Positions 10,599 to 23,474 of a stretch of 54,256 nt of DNA are shown piece after piece. The stretch covers positions 1 through 54,256 of the forward strand of contig WTXI01000248.1 in the NCBI GenBank assembly GCA_022376515.1. The letters run 5' to 3'. The stretch's first letter is position 1. Every line of letters begins with the position of its first letter. The stretch is from Lactifluus volemus. Taxonomy: Eukaryota; Basidiomycota; Agaricomycetes; Russulales; Russulaceae. Under the pieces are notes generated by a model. The model did not search any database. It was given only the letters and a program-made list of their open reading frames with translations, and was not told where the DNA came from. The position numbers and the translations under genes were made by a program.

Positions 10599-13270
10599 TC
10601 CTACATTTTTTATTTCGACATCCGTGTCCTATTACGAGACTGTATCTGAAACCGTTTCGATGTAACTCAGACTGTTGGCCTGTTTGTATGTCGCTCACCT
10701 GGGTGATTGTTCTGGAGCGCGCTCAGGTTTTGCCCGCGCTCCGAGTCCCTCGCCTTGTTGCAAGCCACCATTGTAGCCACCAGGAACCAAGTACCCAAAA
10801 CCAGACAAACTCCCTAGCGCGCTCCCCACATCAAATCCGCGGAGTTGCGTTTCAGGAGCAAGTGGAGGCGTGGTGTGTACGCGAAGACTAGAACCTTGTG
10901 CCAGTGTTGCCGGCCGTTTGCGAGGCTCGCACGCACTCAGGAGCATGACGTACATTGATTTATCTCCGGCGTGTTTATGTGCTGCAGAACCTTCGGTGCA
11001 TCAGAAGTTGCAACGAGAACATTTTCGTCGCCTGTGCTAGTGGGGCCACGAAAGAGATACAGAACCTCATGTACCTCGACGTTAGCGTTGTTGGGGTACA
11101 ATTCAATTCGACTGCGGACTTGGAGCTATTAGTCAAAGTCCACCATCGTGCGGAGTCTTGTCTGTAGCAAAAACCAAGTTCTGAAGCGTTCAAAGGATTC
11201 TGAGCATAGCCTGTGGAAGGCAATTCGTCTTCCGTCATGGGCGCGACAGTGGTCTGACACGGGCTGGGTAGGGTCGTAATCCTCATCCTTCCCCTACGAG
11301 AGCTTTCTGCCGGGGTATGATGACAATACGTACAGAATGGGACACAGTGACCTAACAATATTATTTCACGATATGGGTTGGAGTACTACCCCTGATACTA
11401 ATGCTGCCTTCGTCCACCACAGCCACGCGAAATAAAACCGTCACCCGGGCCTGCTCCGGGAATAAACACCGTGTAAAGACCTCGCTTTCAAGAGGCTGTT
11501 TCGAGTAATCACCGTACATGGCACATGTCGACGAAATGCATCGCAGTAATGGCCATAGTAGCTGAATGAGAGGAGTAACAGAAATCGAAACGTCTCCGAG
11601 TCGCGTGAATGGGATAAGATGGTTTCAACCTACTTTAGGTTCAAATTTAGAAAATCAACGACAGCAGCAACAACCAAAAATTTCCGACCGACTCATTTCC
11701 CAACAGCTCGACAAGCCATCTTGTTTGTGATGGTACCAATGAGGGACAACGAACAATAGGAATTGTCGTTATTTATTTATCACTGCATCACGACATACGC
11801 TCTCTCATTACGAGGCAAAGTCCACTCGTGGATTCTCATGCTGCCACCGCACACATGCAACCCGCAGCTCGCACTAGCAACTACGCCCTCCCTGAACTAC
11901 TTGGCGCGGCATCCTCGAAGTCAATAACACGCGTCACCGCAGAATCGGCGAGCTTGGGCACTCAGCAAGACTAGCCAGAGGACGTCATCGCAGCGAGACA
12001 GACATCTGGGAGGGAAACGATAAGTACCTCATGGCCGAGTCACTGATTGCCGCATACATGCCAGTTTATGGGCAACAGGCTGTTCTGGGAAGGGGAGAAG
12101 GAGAGACATGCGAGGGCTGGAAGAGACACACAGGAAGCTACTTGAATGATTTTACGAATAGATGCATATATGCGTAGATGATACATCCCTTACGCCAGCA
12201 GTATGGTTGTAGGCTTGTAGCGTTAAAGAGTTGTCATGACACAGACATAGATCGGAGGCCGTGGCTTCATGGCATAGTCGCGGGGTAGTGTCTGGAGGAT
12301 GTCGTTGTCCAAGCACTCGAGTCTTACTGTGGCTGTTATGTGCACTTCTTCTTCTAAGGAGAACATACCTCTACGAAGGAGCTGAGAGAAAACAACATAA
12401 TGTTTCTCCTGGGAACGACTGTGACAACAGGCATCCATCTTGTTATGGTGGATCTGTAGAACACGTTTTCCCCAAAACCTTTAACAGCATGTCGAGATAT
12501 AAACGAAAAGTTTTACCTAGTTTTATAATTACTTAGGACAGTGGATGGGAGGAGGAAAGCGGTGTCCTCATCACGTGTGACGATTTCTCTTCGTTGCCGC
12601 GGTCAGCTCCGAGTAGGGATCTCATGCTCAGCTTCATCAGCTTCACCTCAACTCCACCGTCACCACCACTCGGATGGTGTTCCGCTACGGATCTCCCGGC
12701 TTTCGTCTTCAGATTCCTCAAAAAAAGTTACGCTTTCCATGCCAGGTGCGTCCCACATCTCCGTCCCTCCACTCCTTATTCCTTGCGATGATAGTACAGT
12801 AGCTCTCTCGCGTAAATACACCTCTTCCTCGCTCGCCTCATTGCGCACCGCGTGCCCTCATCCACGGGCACAGGCTCAAGGCCACCGAACAGTTCATCAA
12901 AGTGCGGCAACAATTCTATCTCGCTCTGGTCCTTTGGCACTGTGTGGGGCATATTGCGTGCGAAGATTCATGGCGGACAGATACGGAGAAAGAGAATATT
13001 GAACTCGGTGCGTGTTTCTATCCAAACTCCTTTTTTTTCGGGAAGGCTCATACAATGGGCGTAGATGTAGACCCGCATATCGGGTCATGTTTCGGGGCTC
13101 CCTGTTTGCACTGACGACATTCCCGGAAAATCACTGGTACTGTACTGGTTTCAAAATTGACCCATACACTGCAGGCGCTCGACGTACAACTAAGGTATGC
13201 GGACTATGGGATACAGAAGTTTACATTCTCAATTTTAAAGCTTCCTGAACTTTGAGAGAACTTGAGCGTC
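10599..13270 (+). other. Non-coding stretch after NLR copy 1
   Basis: The first 500 bases or so match the sequence downstream of copies 2 and 3 (for example the GGTGATTGTTCTGGAGCGC region near 10700 and the CATCAGAAG region near 11000), so this is part of the duplicated unit. From about 11150 the similarity fades. Open frames between 12.2 and 13.1 kb are short, overlap on both strands and show no recognisable domain. I see no supported gene. Confidence 0.5.
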
Positions 13271-13836
13271 TCATTTCAAGTTGACTTGTTGATTTACGGA
13301 GTAGAACTTTCCCTATAAGATTTTGCGTATTCCATTCTCGTTTATACTACGTCCACGGGCATCTTTACGAAGTTATTAGGACTAATCATACTTAATATCT
13401 GTTTCTGTCTGATGTTGGAATAGACAAATGACCTAAATTTCCGTTTCACTCGACGCTTAGCCTCTTCCATATTTTTTAATCAAAGCTCAGAAGAACAGGC
13501 CTGGAATGTCTAGAACAGTGGTGCAACATGCTGTGAAGGTGGTAAGGGAGAGAAGAGGGGCCGCGCCTTCGCCAGGACATGGTCCTTTTCCACACTTGGG
13601 CGTGTTTCAGCTTGCTGGTCTTGCCAAAGTAGGGGAAGCTGACGATGCCAACAACAACACGGTTTTTGGGAAGATAGAGGAGCGCCTGTAAAAGAGCACC
13701 GCCGCCGCGGCAGACTCGTGTTACGGTGGTGAGCTTGTAATCGCTCACACCATGCTGTCGGTGGCCAACTGTGAGCGCTGGAACGTGACAATGATGTTTG
13801 TTGTTTGTTCCAGAGTCAAGCGCCTTCGCGGTGCGT

Positions 13837-13856
13837 GCCTCAATCTCTCATACTCT
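13837..13856 (+). promoter_or_regulatory. Conserved upstream block of NLR copy 2
   Basis: This is the same 20-base block as before copy 1, here 55 bases upstream of the start codon. Confidence 0.4.
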
Positions 13857-13911
13857 TCCCTTCCTTACCTATACTGTATTTCCCTGCAAAGTACATTCCA
13901 AGCACACCAAG

Positions 13912-16900
13912 ATGATACCAACATTGTATGTCGAGCTCTCTCTCTCACTTTATGTTTTCGCTATTAATCATGCCCTCAGCCCAGACCCTCAAAGCTCCGG
14001 AATACGGTCCATCACTCGCGCTCAAGTCACCAAAACGCAACCAATCTCCCTTCCTCTTCAAGTGACCAGTACGTATCTTCATAATCTGGCTCTGAAATTA
14101 TTGATTTTTGGTCTCGTCAGTCATCAGAGCTCATAACCTTCCCCATCTCAAGAGCGTCCTTGGGAAAGACAGACGATTTTACGCTACTGTGACGTACGGG
14201 GAGAGAACATGGCAAACACGACCCGTGCGGAGCATCGCTCAACGCGTTGAATGGAACGAGAATGTCGACACATTGTGGGAAATGACCTACTTTGATTCCA
14301 ACTGAATTTACAGCTGAGCCTCCAGCAGTGCTGTAGACCCACTCTCCCGTATCACAATATCACTCTATGCGAAAAAGAGAATGTCGACGGACATGCTTAT
14401 CGGAAGGCAGGAGATTGTCTGTGAACCCCGAGACGGTTCGTCTATTTACTGAAATTCTTGCTGATGCTTCTAGCTGAACGTGCCACTTGAAGAGTTTGAC
14501 ATTATTTTCAGTAGCGCTGGCGGAAATGCCGGACATAGTACACCGGAGCCAGCCACAATCTTTGTAACCATCGCCGTGTCAGCAAGCACAAGTCCCTCTC
14601 TGACTGAGGTGGCCAGCACTCCGAATCTCACAACGACGGATGTGGCTAGCCCTGTGACTGAAGGAAGCGCACCACGTCCCGATCTCCAATCAATTAGTGA
14701 AATCACACAAACCACCGCAATTAACGACTCTTTATCCCCATTATCGAGCCCCATCAAGAGCGATAGTCCTGGGCGACTGGCAATAGCAGAGATGTCACGT
14801 GATACACTCCGTCGTGCTGAGGAAACCGTGGATACTATGAAAACGTGGAAAACTGCTGTTAGTGTCATCAAGCGCGTGATGGACACCGTCAGCCCAATTG
14901 CAGCAGTATGCCCAACACCGTTTTCTCCATCCGTCCTGAACTAACTCGCCGCTGTTCAGCTGAACCCCTATGCAAATCTAGCATGGAGCATGCTCTCAAA
15001 GATCCCGGAGGTGTGTTGGCTTGTCTTCTCGGAGATACGGAATATTCACTCTTTCTTTCCTTTTCCGCCAGACTTTGCTACGACAGGTCGAGCGTGATGG
15101 TAACATCCAAACACTGCTCAAGGCGATTCGCGATGCGTTTGAATTTACGGAAGCGGCCGATACGTTAAGAGACATCAAGCCAGAGTCTAGGCAAGCAACG
15201 ATCCTCGAGGATATGCTGAAATGTGTCTCGGAATGTGCCGAATTTATCAGATCGTATGCGGAGGACGTAACAGTTGGTACGTCTGGGACTCTTGGCCTCT
15301 CTCGTTGGTCGTTATGAACACGTGATTTATAGGAACACGGACTTTGAAGAATATCGTTGGCCAAGTTGATGAAAAGATCGATCAGTACCGCGTCAACCTC
15401 ATCCAACTCCGAGACACATTCCTCGCCTGTGCTGCTGTCATGACCGAGATTACTGTCATAGAAGTTGGTGCATAATTTTCATATTCACTACGTCTTAGGA
15501 TCGGGGATCTAACGAGAAGAAACTAGAATTGGACGCGAAAATCAGAGAATTGCCTTACAAAGGAGGGTGGCGATTCGGGGAGGAGAAACGCTGTCTTCCA
15601 GGCACACGCGAAGATTTCCTGGATCACATTTTCAAGTGGATCAAGAATCCGGAGTCTAAACGTGGGCTCGTTCTCCTTGGGCAAGCTGGCACGGGAAAGT
15701 CTTCGATTGCACATGAGGTCGCACGTTGCTTCGATGACAAGTGTCTGGCCTCTTACTTCACCTTTTTGCGGAGCGAGCAGTCCAAGCACGATGCCTACCA
15801 GCTCTTCACGACAATTGCCCGCGATCTATCGGATCGCAATCTTGCGTTCAAACACGCCCTCGGCAGAGTCATCAAGGATAAATCTTCCCTTCGCGCTACC
15901 CGAGACTATCGTACACTTTTTGAATCCCTCCTCCTTGAGCCGCTTAGGAACGTGCGTCTCCCGGGTCCGATTCTCATCATCATCGACGCATTAGATGAGA
16001 GCGGGGACGCGATCGGAGACATCGGGTTACACACATTCCTCGCGGAACATCTCATTGACCTCCCGCCGGCGTTCCGCATACTCATCACCTCGAGGCTGGA
16101 AGATGGTATCGAACCTGCATTCGCAGAAGCATTATCTGTTGACACCCTCTACATGGACGATGAGAAATTGGCTGCCAAGACGGAGCAAGATATTAGCTTG
16201 TATCTTGAGAAGAAGCTCCCTCGGGACCTGTTCCATGACCATGGTGCCGAGCTTGCAAAGGCAGCAGAGGGCTTGTTCCAGTGGGCCGCGGTTGCATCCG
16301 GATTCATCAATCGACCTCCTGCTAGTTTCGGGTTCAGCAAGAGGAAGTGTGTACAGCGTCTGTTAGGACAATTTCGAGATCACCATGGACAAGATCCGTT
16401 GGACAAATTATACATAGAAATTCTCGAAGGGTACTTCTTACCGCACGAAGCGCAGATTCTATTTCGGTCCGTCATGGGACATCTTCTTGCTGCAATTGAG
16501 CCGCTCTCGATACAATCCTTAATCACCTTGCGTCGATATGCCCCAATCGATGACGCCGAGGATTCCGATCCTGTGGTTGAAATGCTTCGTCACCTCGGCT
16601 CGCTGCTGAGTCACGTGACTTCATCGGATCATACTCGTCCCATCATTCCTCTCCATACATCATTCCGTGACTTTCTGACTAGCAAGAAGAGTGACATGTT
16701 TTATGTGGACCTTGACGATGCCCACCGTCAGTTGGCGCATTCCTGCGTTAGTTTGATGCTCGACAAGCTGAAGTTTAACATTTGCGAACTCGAGTCATCA
16801 TACCATGCAAACAGCGATGTCCTAGACCTTAATTCTCGAATTTCCAAACACGTCCCTCCTGCTCTATCGTATTCCTGCGTTTCTTGGAACAGCCACTTAG

Positions 16901-19453
16901 AACATGTCGCTTTGGAGCAAGACCTCTTCGCGAAGCTTCGATCCCTGTTCGAGACGAAGTTTCTGTTTTGGCTAGAAGTGCTTAGCATCAAGAGCAAAGT
17001 GAGCGCTGCTTTGCAAGCATTGTCATCTCTGAAGATGTGGTTGCGGTCCGACCAGTGGGAGGTGTGTACATCCTATAATTGACTTGTGACGATTACAATT
17101 AATCACAACAGCCTTCTCACGCTGTCGAGAATTTGTTGGCATTTGTAGATGATGCGTCCGCATTTGTGCGGTACTTTGGGATGCCCATGGCAAGGAGTGC
17201 TCCGCATATCTACATCTCTGCACTACCATTCGCACCATCGTCTTCCCACATCGTCAAGAACTACCTTCATCTATTCCCTCGTACTTTGTGCCTGGGACGC
17301 GGGCAGTTGTCTCATTGGCCAGCATTGGAAATGACGATTCGGGCGCAAGAAGGACCAGTCGATTGTGTTGCATTCTCACCAAATGGGCAGCGCATTGCCT
17401 CAGGCTCGCGGGATTGCACTATTCGGGTGTGGGATGCCACAACAGGGGAGCTTGTGGCGGGTCCGTTTACTGGACACACTGCCTTGATCAGTTGCATTGC
17501 ATTCTCTCCTGACGGGCAGCACATTGCCTCGGCCTCCGCAGATGGAACTGTTCGGGTGTGGGACGCTGCAATAGGCAAGATCTTCGCAGGCCCCTTTACT
17601 AGCCACACCGGCACGGTCTATTCTGTGGCATACTCACCGGACGGGGAACGCATCGCCTCGGCCTTGGAAGGTGGCACCATTTGCGTATGGGATGTTGCAA
17701 AGGGAACCGTCGTGGCAGGCCCATTTATTGGACACACTGCGTGGGTCCGTTGTGTTGTCTTCTCACCTGACGGGAAGCGCATCGCCTCAGCCTCGCGAGA
17801 TTGCACAATTCGTGTATGGGATGCCACCACAGGAGATCTTGTAGCGGGGCCGTTCACTAGACATGCTGATAGTGTCTACTCGGTCTCTTTCTCACCTGAC
17901 GGGCAGCTCATCGCCTCGGCCTCGGCCGATCGCACGATTCACGTATCGGATGCCGCAACAGGAGAAGTCAAAGCGGGGCCATTTATTGGACACACCGACC
18001 ACGTGTCCTCTGTTACTTTCTCGCCAGATGGGCAATTCATTGCCTCGGCCTCACTCGATTCTACGATACGTGTGTGGGATTCCGCAACAGGAAAAGTTAT
18101 AGCATGCCCGCTTATCGGACACACAGATCAGGCCTCTTCTGTTGCGTTTTCTCCGGATGGGCAACGCATCGCATCGGCCTCGTTCGATCGCACGATTCGT
18201 GTGTGGGGTGCCAGAGCAGATGCAGTAGTAGATCCATTTACCGGTCACACCAGTTGGATCTACTCTGTCGCATTCTCACCAGATGGCCAGCGGATTGCCT
18301 CAGCTTCGGATGACCACACAATTTGCCTGTGGGATGCCATAACAGGACATGTCGTAGCTGCCCCATTTACTGGACACACCGGTCGCATTTATTCCGTTGC
18401 ATTCTCTCCAGATGGGCAACACATTGCGTCGGCCTCGGAAGATCGCACGATTCGGGTGTGGGATGCCGTATCAGGAAAGGTCGCAGCAGGCCCGTTTACT
18501 GGACACACTAATCAAGTCATGTGTGTCGCATTCTCGCCAGACGGGCGGCATATTGCCTCAGCTTCACATGATCGCACCATTCGCATGTGGGATGCCGCCA
18601 CAGGAGTCGACGTTGTGGGCCCATTTGCTGGACACACCGATTGGGTCCTTTCTGTTGCATTTTCGCTGGACGGGAAACGCATCGCCTCGGCCTCGACAGA
18701 TCACACAATTCGTGTGTGGTGTGCTGAAAAAGGAGAAGTCATAGCAGGCCCGTTCACGGGACACACTCAGCTGGTCCCCTCTGTTGCATTTTCTCCAGAC
18801 GGGAAATACGTCACCTCGGCCTCCTTCGATAACACTATTCGCGTGTGGGACGCCGCAACAGGAGAGACCATCGTGGCACCATTTACTGGACATACAGATC
18901 CGATCACCTCTGTTGTGTTCTCGCCCGACGGCCAACATATCGCCTCAGCCTCGAACGATCGCACGATTCGCATGTGGAATTCCGCAACAGGGGAGGCCAT
19001 AGCATGCCCATTTACTGGACACATGGGTAGGGTGCTTTGTGTTGCATTCTCACCAGACGGGCGGTACATTGCTTCGGCTTCGGAGGATCACACGATTCGC
19101 CTATGGGATGCCCCAACGGGAGCGGTAGCAAGACCGTTTCCTGAATACATGAAATCTGTCGACCCTGATGTATTCTCGCAGCACTTCGCAGCCTCGCAAG
19201 ATCACGCGGTTAGTGCGAAGAAGGTCAAAATAAAAGATGTTGAGAAGGTCGACTTTATGAACAAGTTCCTAGTTAATGACGATGGATGGATGTGTGGAGG
19301 AGAGGGGAACTTCTTATGTGGATTCCCCAGATTCACCGACCGTATTTCCATAGGTCCGACACCGTCTGGATTTCAGGCAGATACGAAACTTGGCTTGAAC
19401 TGACAAACTTTGTTCACGGATCAGATTGGGCTACAGTATGTCGTGGTATCTAA
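13912..19453 (+). CDS. NLR copy 2: C2-NACHT-WD40 STAND protein with a C-terminal frameshift
   Basis: Same architecture as copy 1. Exons include 13912-14068, 14121-14274 and one from 14329, followed by a C2/linker exon around 14462-14900, the NACHT exon ending at 17062 and the WD40 exon from about 17113. The C2-like region reads IIRAHNLPHLKSVLGK. NACHT has Walker A GQAGTGKSS and Walker [11 protein letters not shown]. All 14 WD40 repeats are open. Near 19300 one base is missing relative to copies 1 and 3 (after WMCGGEG), so the frame as read stops at 19403; the original stop would be at 19451-19453. The lost tail is the conserved WIP...HGSDW motif. The gene may still give a nearly full-length product, or the indel may be a sequencing error. 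Confidence 0.8.
17337..19140 (+). repeat. Fourteen WD40 repeats of NLR copy 2
   Basis: Same 129-base periodicity and the same number of blades as copy 1. Blades are collinear with copy 1: blade 7 carries the unusual GARADAV segment in all three genes. Variable residues after GHT differ between paralogs (for example WVRC here and LARC in blade 4 of copy 1). Confidence 0.9.
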
Positions 19454-20880
19454 ATAGACTCAGCTATGGTTACATTTCAAATCCCTGTACCATCACGAGA
19501 CTGTTACCGTTATGTTCTAGTTTCTAGCCTCTGTCTATATATCACCTACCAAGAAATGTCTGAGGCAGACGATTGTCTGGGCGCTGTCAGGCTTTTCCCG
19601 TGCTCCTTCACCTTTCCGCAAGCCACCATGAGCTACACATCTCTAGGGACCGCTCACTCAAACAAGACAGATTCCGTAATGCATTCCCCCTCTCAAACCC
19701 GTGGATCTGCGTCCTAGGTCATGATGGCCCTGAGCACCTTGCCCGGTACAGCGGCGCACTGAGAATTGTAGGGTGCATGACGAGTGCACTCGGGACTCGA
19801 GGACTCGGAGCGGGTGAAGGAGCAGCATCGTTCATCTTGAGCATGTGAAGTTTCTGCGGGCCTTCGATCCATCAGAAGACACAACGAAGTCATCGTTGCC
19901 ATCCCTTTGGCTATAACAAAGACTACTCGTGTTCCTCGACGTGACGACGTCAATGGCTAGGGGTTCCACTTGACGACCCACAATAGTCCCATTGATTGAA
20001 TTCGGTGCTTGCTTACTTCGCTGTTCACATACTTACTCTATCATTCGCGTTGTCAAATGTTTCATGTGACACGACAGGTGTACTTTTCCCGACTCTCACC
20101 ACTGACATCGCTTTTCATCATCTGATCATCGCTATCACATTCCATTAGTAGATCCATCTATCCGAGATATCCACACTCGCACAACAGAATAATTTATTTG
20201 ATAACGTTGTGTTTCTAATTCCCACATACTAGTAGAGAATATCGATGTAGATGTTTCCGCTTGTGTTTCCGTGCAATTTCAGTGTTAGGTAGGCAGGTCT
20301 GAGTGTATGAAATAGGTCAGAGTTTTGGGTACCTGTCTACCCATGTGTCTTAGAGAAAATCGCCAATACTAAAAGGACTACAGGCCCGGATTGCCCAATG
20401 TTTGTTGTTTGCTATTTGTTCGCCTCGTGGACGACCTTGGTTCTCCTGCACGTGATCCGGCAATTGCCGCATTAGCCATGCCAAATATCTCCCGATCAAT
20501 AGCCAGTTCAAGAAAGACGTGACTTTTGGATAGTTGATGAGAAGTTGGCCGAGTCACGGTGCTTGACGTCTCCCCTCGCTTGTACAAGCCTTGTCATTGC
20601 AAACAGGGGCAACGTCCCAGCAACTTGAGAGGGACAGCATGGTAATTGAGATCTTGAGAGACTACATGCGTTCTCTGTCTTATTACAGGTTACACTGGCA
20701 TGCCTACTACTGGTACCATCGACAGATTGCTCAACCCTGCCCATATCCGGAACCGGGAGGCGGCCACGTACATGTGGACACGCCCCAAGTGTAATACTAG
20801 CGCGCGTTGATGCTGACGGTGATCGCTCGTATATCAAGCTTCTCCTTATCCCACTATCCACCCACAATTCCCAAATTTAG
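19454..20880 (+). other. Non-coding duplicated spacer after NLR copy 2
   Basis: This stretch is repeated almost base for base after NLR copy 3 (about 30150-31400). Open frames are short and not conserved in frame between the two copies, so I call no gene here. Confidence 0.55.
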
Positions 20881-20913
20881 TATCCAAAGCCGACGCACAA
20901 AAATAAAAACAAA

Positions 20914-21356
20914 TCAGATACCCAAAGCCCCCAAAAAAAAAAAAGAGGTTGGAAGGTGGCGCATAGCAATAGTAGTACGTACGACGTTCCGAGTCCAATA
21001 TAAGTCTTGTTCCAGTACAGCACACACCGCTGCGACGTTCTCGGCTTCGACGACGAGCGAGCTCCCATTGAGTTTGTCCGAATTGGTCGGATCAGCCAAC
21101 GGGCCTGCGATCTCTAATGCGATTATTCAGAATTGAACGGGAGGCCGGGGAGAAGATGTTGCAAAATTATAAATATAAATTTTAATTGTTCGCTCAACTT
21201 ATGATGCCCTCGTCGGTGAGACGATCGAGGCGTATCTTGTGCTCAGCGCGCACGTCGAGCCTGCGCGTATGCATCTGGATCCGTATTGTCCGGTGCCCAG
21301 ACGACAAAGGTCTGTTTTGTGGGAACATTTGAATCGGCGCCAGCGCTGGATGCCAT
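20914..21356 (-). pseudogene. YCII-domain protein relic
   Basis: From the ATG at 21356 the minus strand reads a start typical of small YCII-related fungal proteins (TFVVWAPDNTDPDAYAQ). One base is then lost, and the next frame continues RLDVRAEHKIRLDRLTDEG. A later exon-like piece reads SLVVEAENVAAVCAVLEQD, matching the end of the family domain. The missing base and the poor exon joins point to a pseudogene. The piece lies only in unit 2, in the part absent from unit 3. YCII proteins are small and of mostly unknown function; the assignment rests on remembered family patterns. Confidence 0.6.
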
Positions 21357-21870
21357 TTTTACTCAAGAAGTGGGTGAGTGAGGGGAAGGGGTTGCGGCTT
21401 TGAGGAGGAAATTTGCTAGATTACTCTTTATAAAGCGTTTCGTAGCCCCGCCGAGTATCCGATATCATCGCTCGCTAGGTGGAATGACGGCATTGTTGGT
21501 CTCGAGTATGAGTCATCATCGATGCATCATCAACCAGCCATTCGCTCCAAAGATAAAGGCTGCGCTGCCCTACAAAATTGCTTGGGAGTTTTGTCAATCT
21601 CAACCAGAGACTCATGAACGCGGAAAACGCATCTACGGGATGGCGGGATCCCAAAGCAGTGAGCAATGTGATTATCAGTCGCCCGTCTCAATAAAGGATT
21701 TTGCTTCAAAGGGAGAATTTTCTACCGATCCCTTGATCATACTCTATATACCCTCGAGAAATAGATTTGGGTTGAACCTACAACAATCCACATCTCTCCC
21801 AATCTTACACAGTTTTTTTTGGCTTTCCTGCTCGCCCGCTACGATTTCGGCTCGCAGGGTGCAACGGAAA
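21357..21870. other. Spacer between the YCII and CDC43-like relics
   Basis: A 170-codon open frame lies on the + strand (21400-21912), but it overlaps the 3' end of the CDC43-like relic and has no recognisable domain. I treat the interval as non-coding. Confidence 0.4.
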
Positions 21871-21874
21871 CGTG

Positions 21875-23474
21875 CTACTTGGCCCATCTCGCAGTCTCGT
21901 GAGTCGCATTGATAAGCGGGTCGAGGGGCTGCAGTTTCCATACCGGATTGGATCTGCGAAAACGGGCATTTAGTTTTCGCAAGCGAGAGGAGAAAATGTA
22001 GAAGCCAGAAAAAAAAAGAGAACGAAGGGTATTCGCGGAAAGGATGCCCACCGGGATGCTCGTCCGGTGCTTTTGCCAATCCCACCAAACTTGTATTGGC
22101 ACCTTGCCAGAAACGCGCCAAGCGCGTGGACATCTAGTAAATGATCTGTGCCAAGGATCTGATCTAGCCAAACAAGGTGCAGGGTTGTAGGGATGAAAGG
22201 GGGGGAGAGAATGGAAATGGGTCGCAGGCCCATGGGGTGTGTTGTGAATTGATTGCGGGAAGGAATTGAAGGGGAAAGGGACGTAAGGCGAGAGCAGCAC
22301 CGCACCAGAACCCATAGCACGCGTCTGCCAGTTGGTTCGTCCGCCCCGCAAAGCCACCACCCAGTTTCGCCTCCGTCTGCGTCTGCGGCGTCTGTTGCGA
22401 TTGCATGTGCAGCAACCATCGCACGGTCGCGCGCCACTCGGTGGGCTGCAGACGCGCGTGCGAAGCGCATATATGTTCTGCAGGTACGAGGTTAGATGCG
22501 AGGGCACAGTACGTCGGTCCACCGAGCGACTCGCCGAGTGGCGTCTGACCATACCCGCTTTCATCCGTCTGAAAAGAAAGAAGAAAAAGAAACACGCATA
22601 TTAACAGGTGGCGAGCGAGCAAGGCGGCGCGGTGGTAGAGATCGTACCCGACACCGTTGGGATGTACGAGAGTGCTCGTGGAAGGTCGATACAGGACCAA
22701 TCGTCGAGAAGAGCGCAGGCCACAAAAGCACAATATGTCATGCGGAGTTCGGTGTCGTCTGCTCAAGGCAGAGTCGCGAATCTAAACAAACAGGGGACGG
22801 GACGGCGCCCTCTCCAAGATCAACAAACACAACACAATACAACAGTTATGGATAATGCGCACCCTCAGTCTTTGCCTTGGCACGACCCGACCATACGCGT
22901 GATTAAATGCGGCGCCGCCACTCCGGTCTTTTCCGCGCGCAGGGACGACAAACTGGTAAACGCGTATGTATGTATGTTTGTTGTTGGGAAGGGCGGAGGG
23001 GAAGGGCGTAGGGTTGGAGAAGACATACCTGTGCCGGGTCGTCATCACCATCACCACCACCACCGCTCACGAACAGCGGACCAGGACGAAAATCGCCGCC
23101 TTGCCGAAAAGGGAAAAAAAAAACTTACCAACGTACTGATCCCAGATCTACGCTTTCCATCCCTCACGACCTGACTTGGTTATCTTTCGTTCCGCAAATC
23201 CAGTAACGTCGAGCGTTCCCAAGCAATAAAACCCAACCGGCATTCTAAAAAGACCATCAAATCAAAACCTTTTTTTTTCTAAATTGTGTGTTGTTTTTTT
23301 TTATCTCGAAGCGTCCATTTCGACGAGACCGGCGTCCAACCATCTCACGCAATGCGAGACGTGCCCTGCGCTATTGAGAGCTGGCAAAGGTAAAGAAGAT
23401 GGTGATTGAGATGATGGGTCTTGCTGGCCCACTGGCAGAGGATCGTCGTCGTTGTCTTCGTTGGCGTGGGACAT
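21875..23474 (-). pseudogene. Geranylgeranyltransferase-I beta subunit (CDC43-like) pseudogene, nearly full length
   Basis: GGTase-I attaches geranylgeranyl to Rho-type GTPases; the beta subunit binds zinc and lipid. Minus-strand pieces in order: start MSHANEDNDDDPLPVGQ, HVSHCVRWLDAG, SRMPVGFYCLGTLD-like exon, GGDFRPGPLF, VGSCQGKD, ELRMTYCAFVACALLDDW, LGGPTYCALASNLVPAEH, GGFAGRTNQLADACYGFW (zinc-ligand D and C), GLAKAPDEHP, and LDPLINATHETARWAK before a stop. Damage: the first intron donor is AT where the unit 3 copy has GT, the WKAW Trp codon is TAG, and a GGA in the ATLPG segment is TGA. The exon with the HIAMTYTGL-type segment is not visible in either copy. A working gene for this protein is presumably elsewhere in the genome. 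Confidence 0.8.

Noticed and set aside
12541..13002. 153-codon plus-strand frame between NLR copies 1 and 2
   Set aside because: No initiating ATG, low-complexity Ser/His/Arg content, and competing frames of similar length on the other strand.
21970..22564. Long overlapping minus-strand frames near 22 kb taken as a separate gene
   Set aside because: Pieces of these frames align in order with the CDC43-like protein, so they are parts of that pseudogene rather than a new gene.
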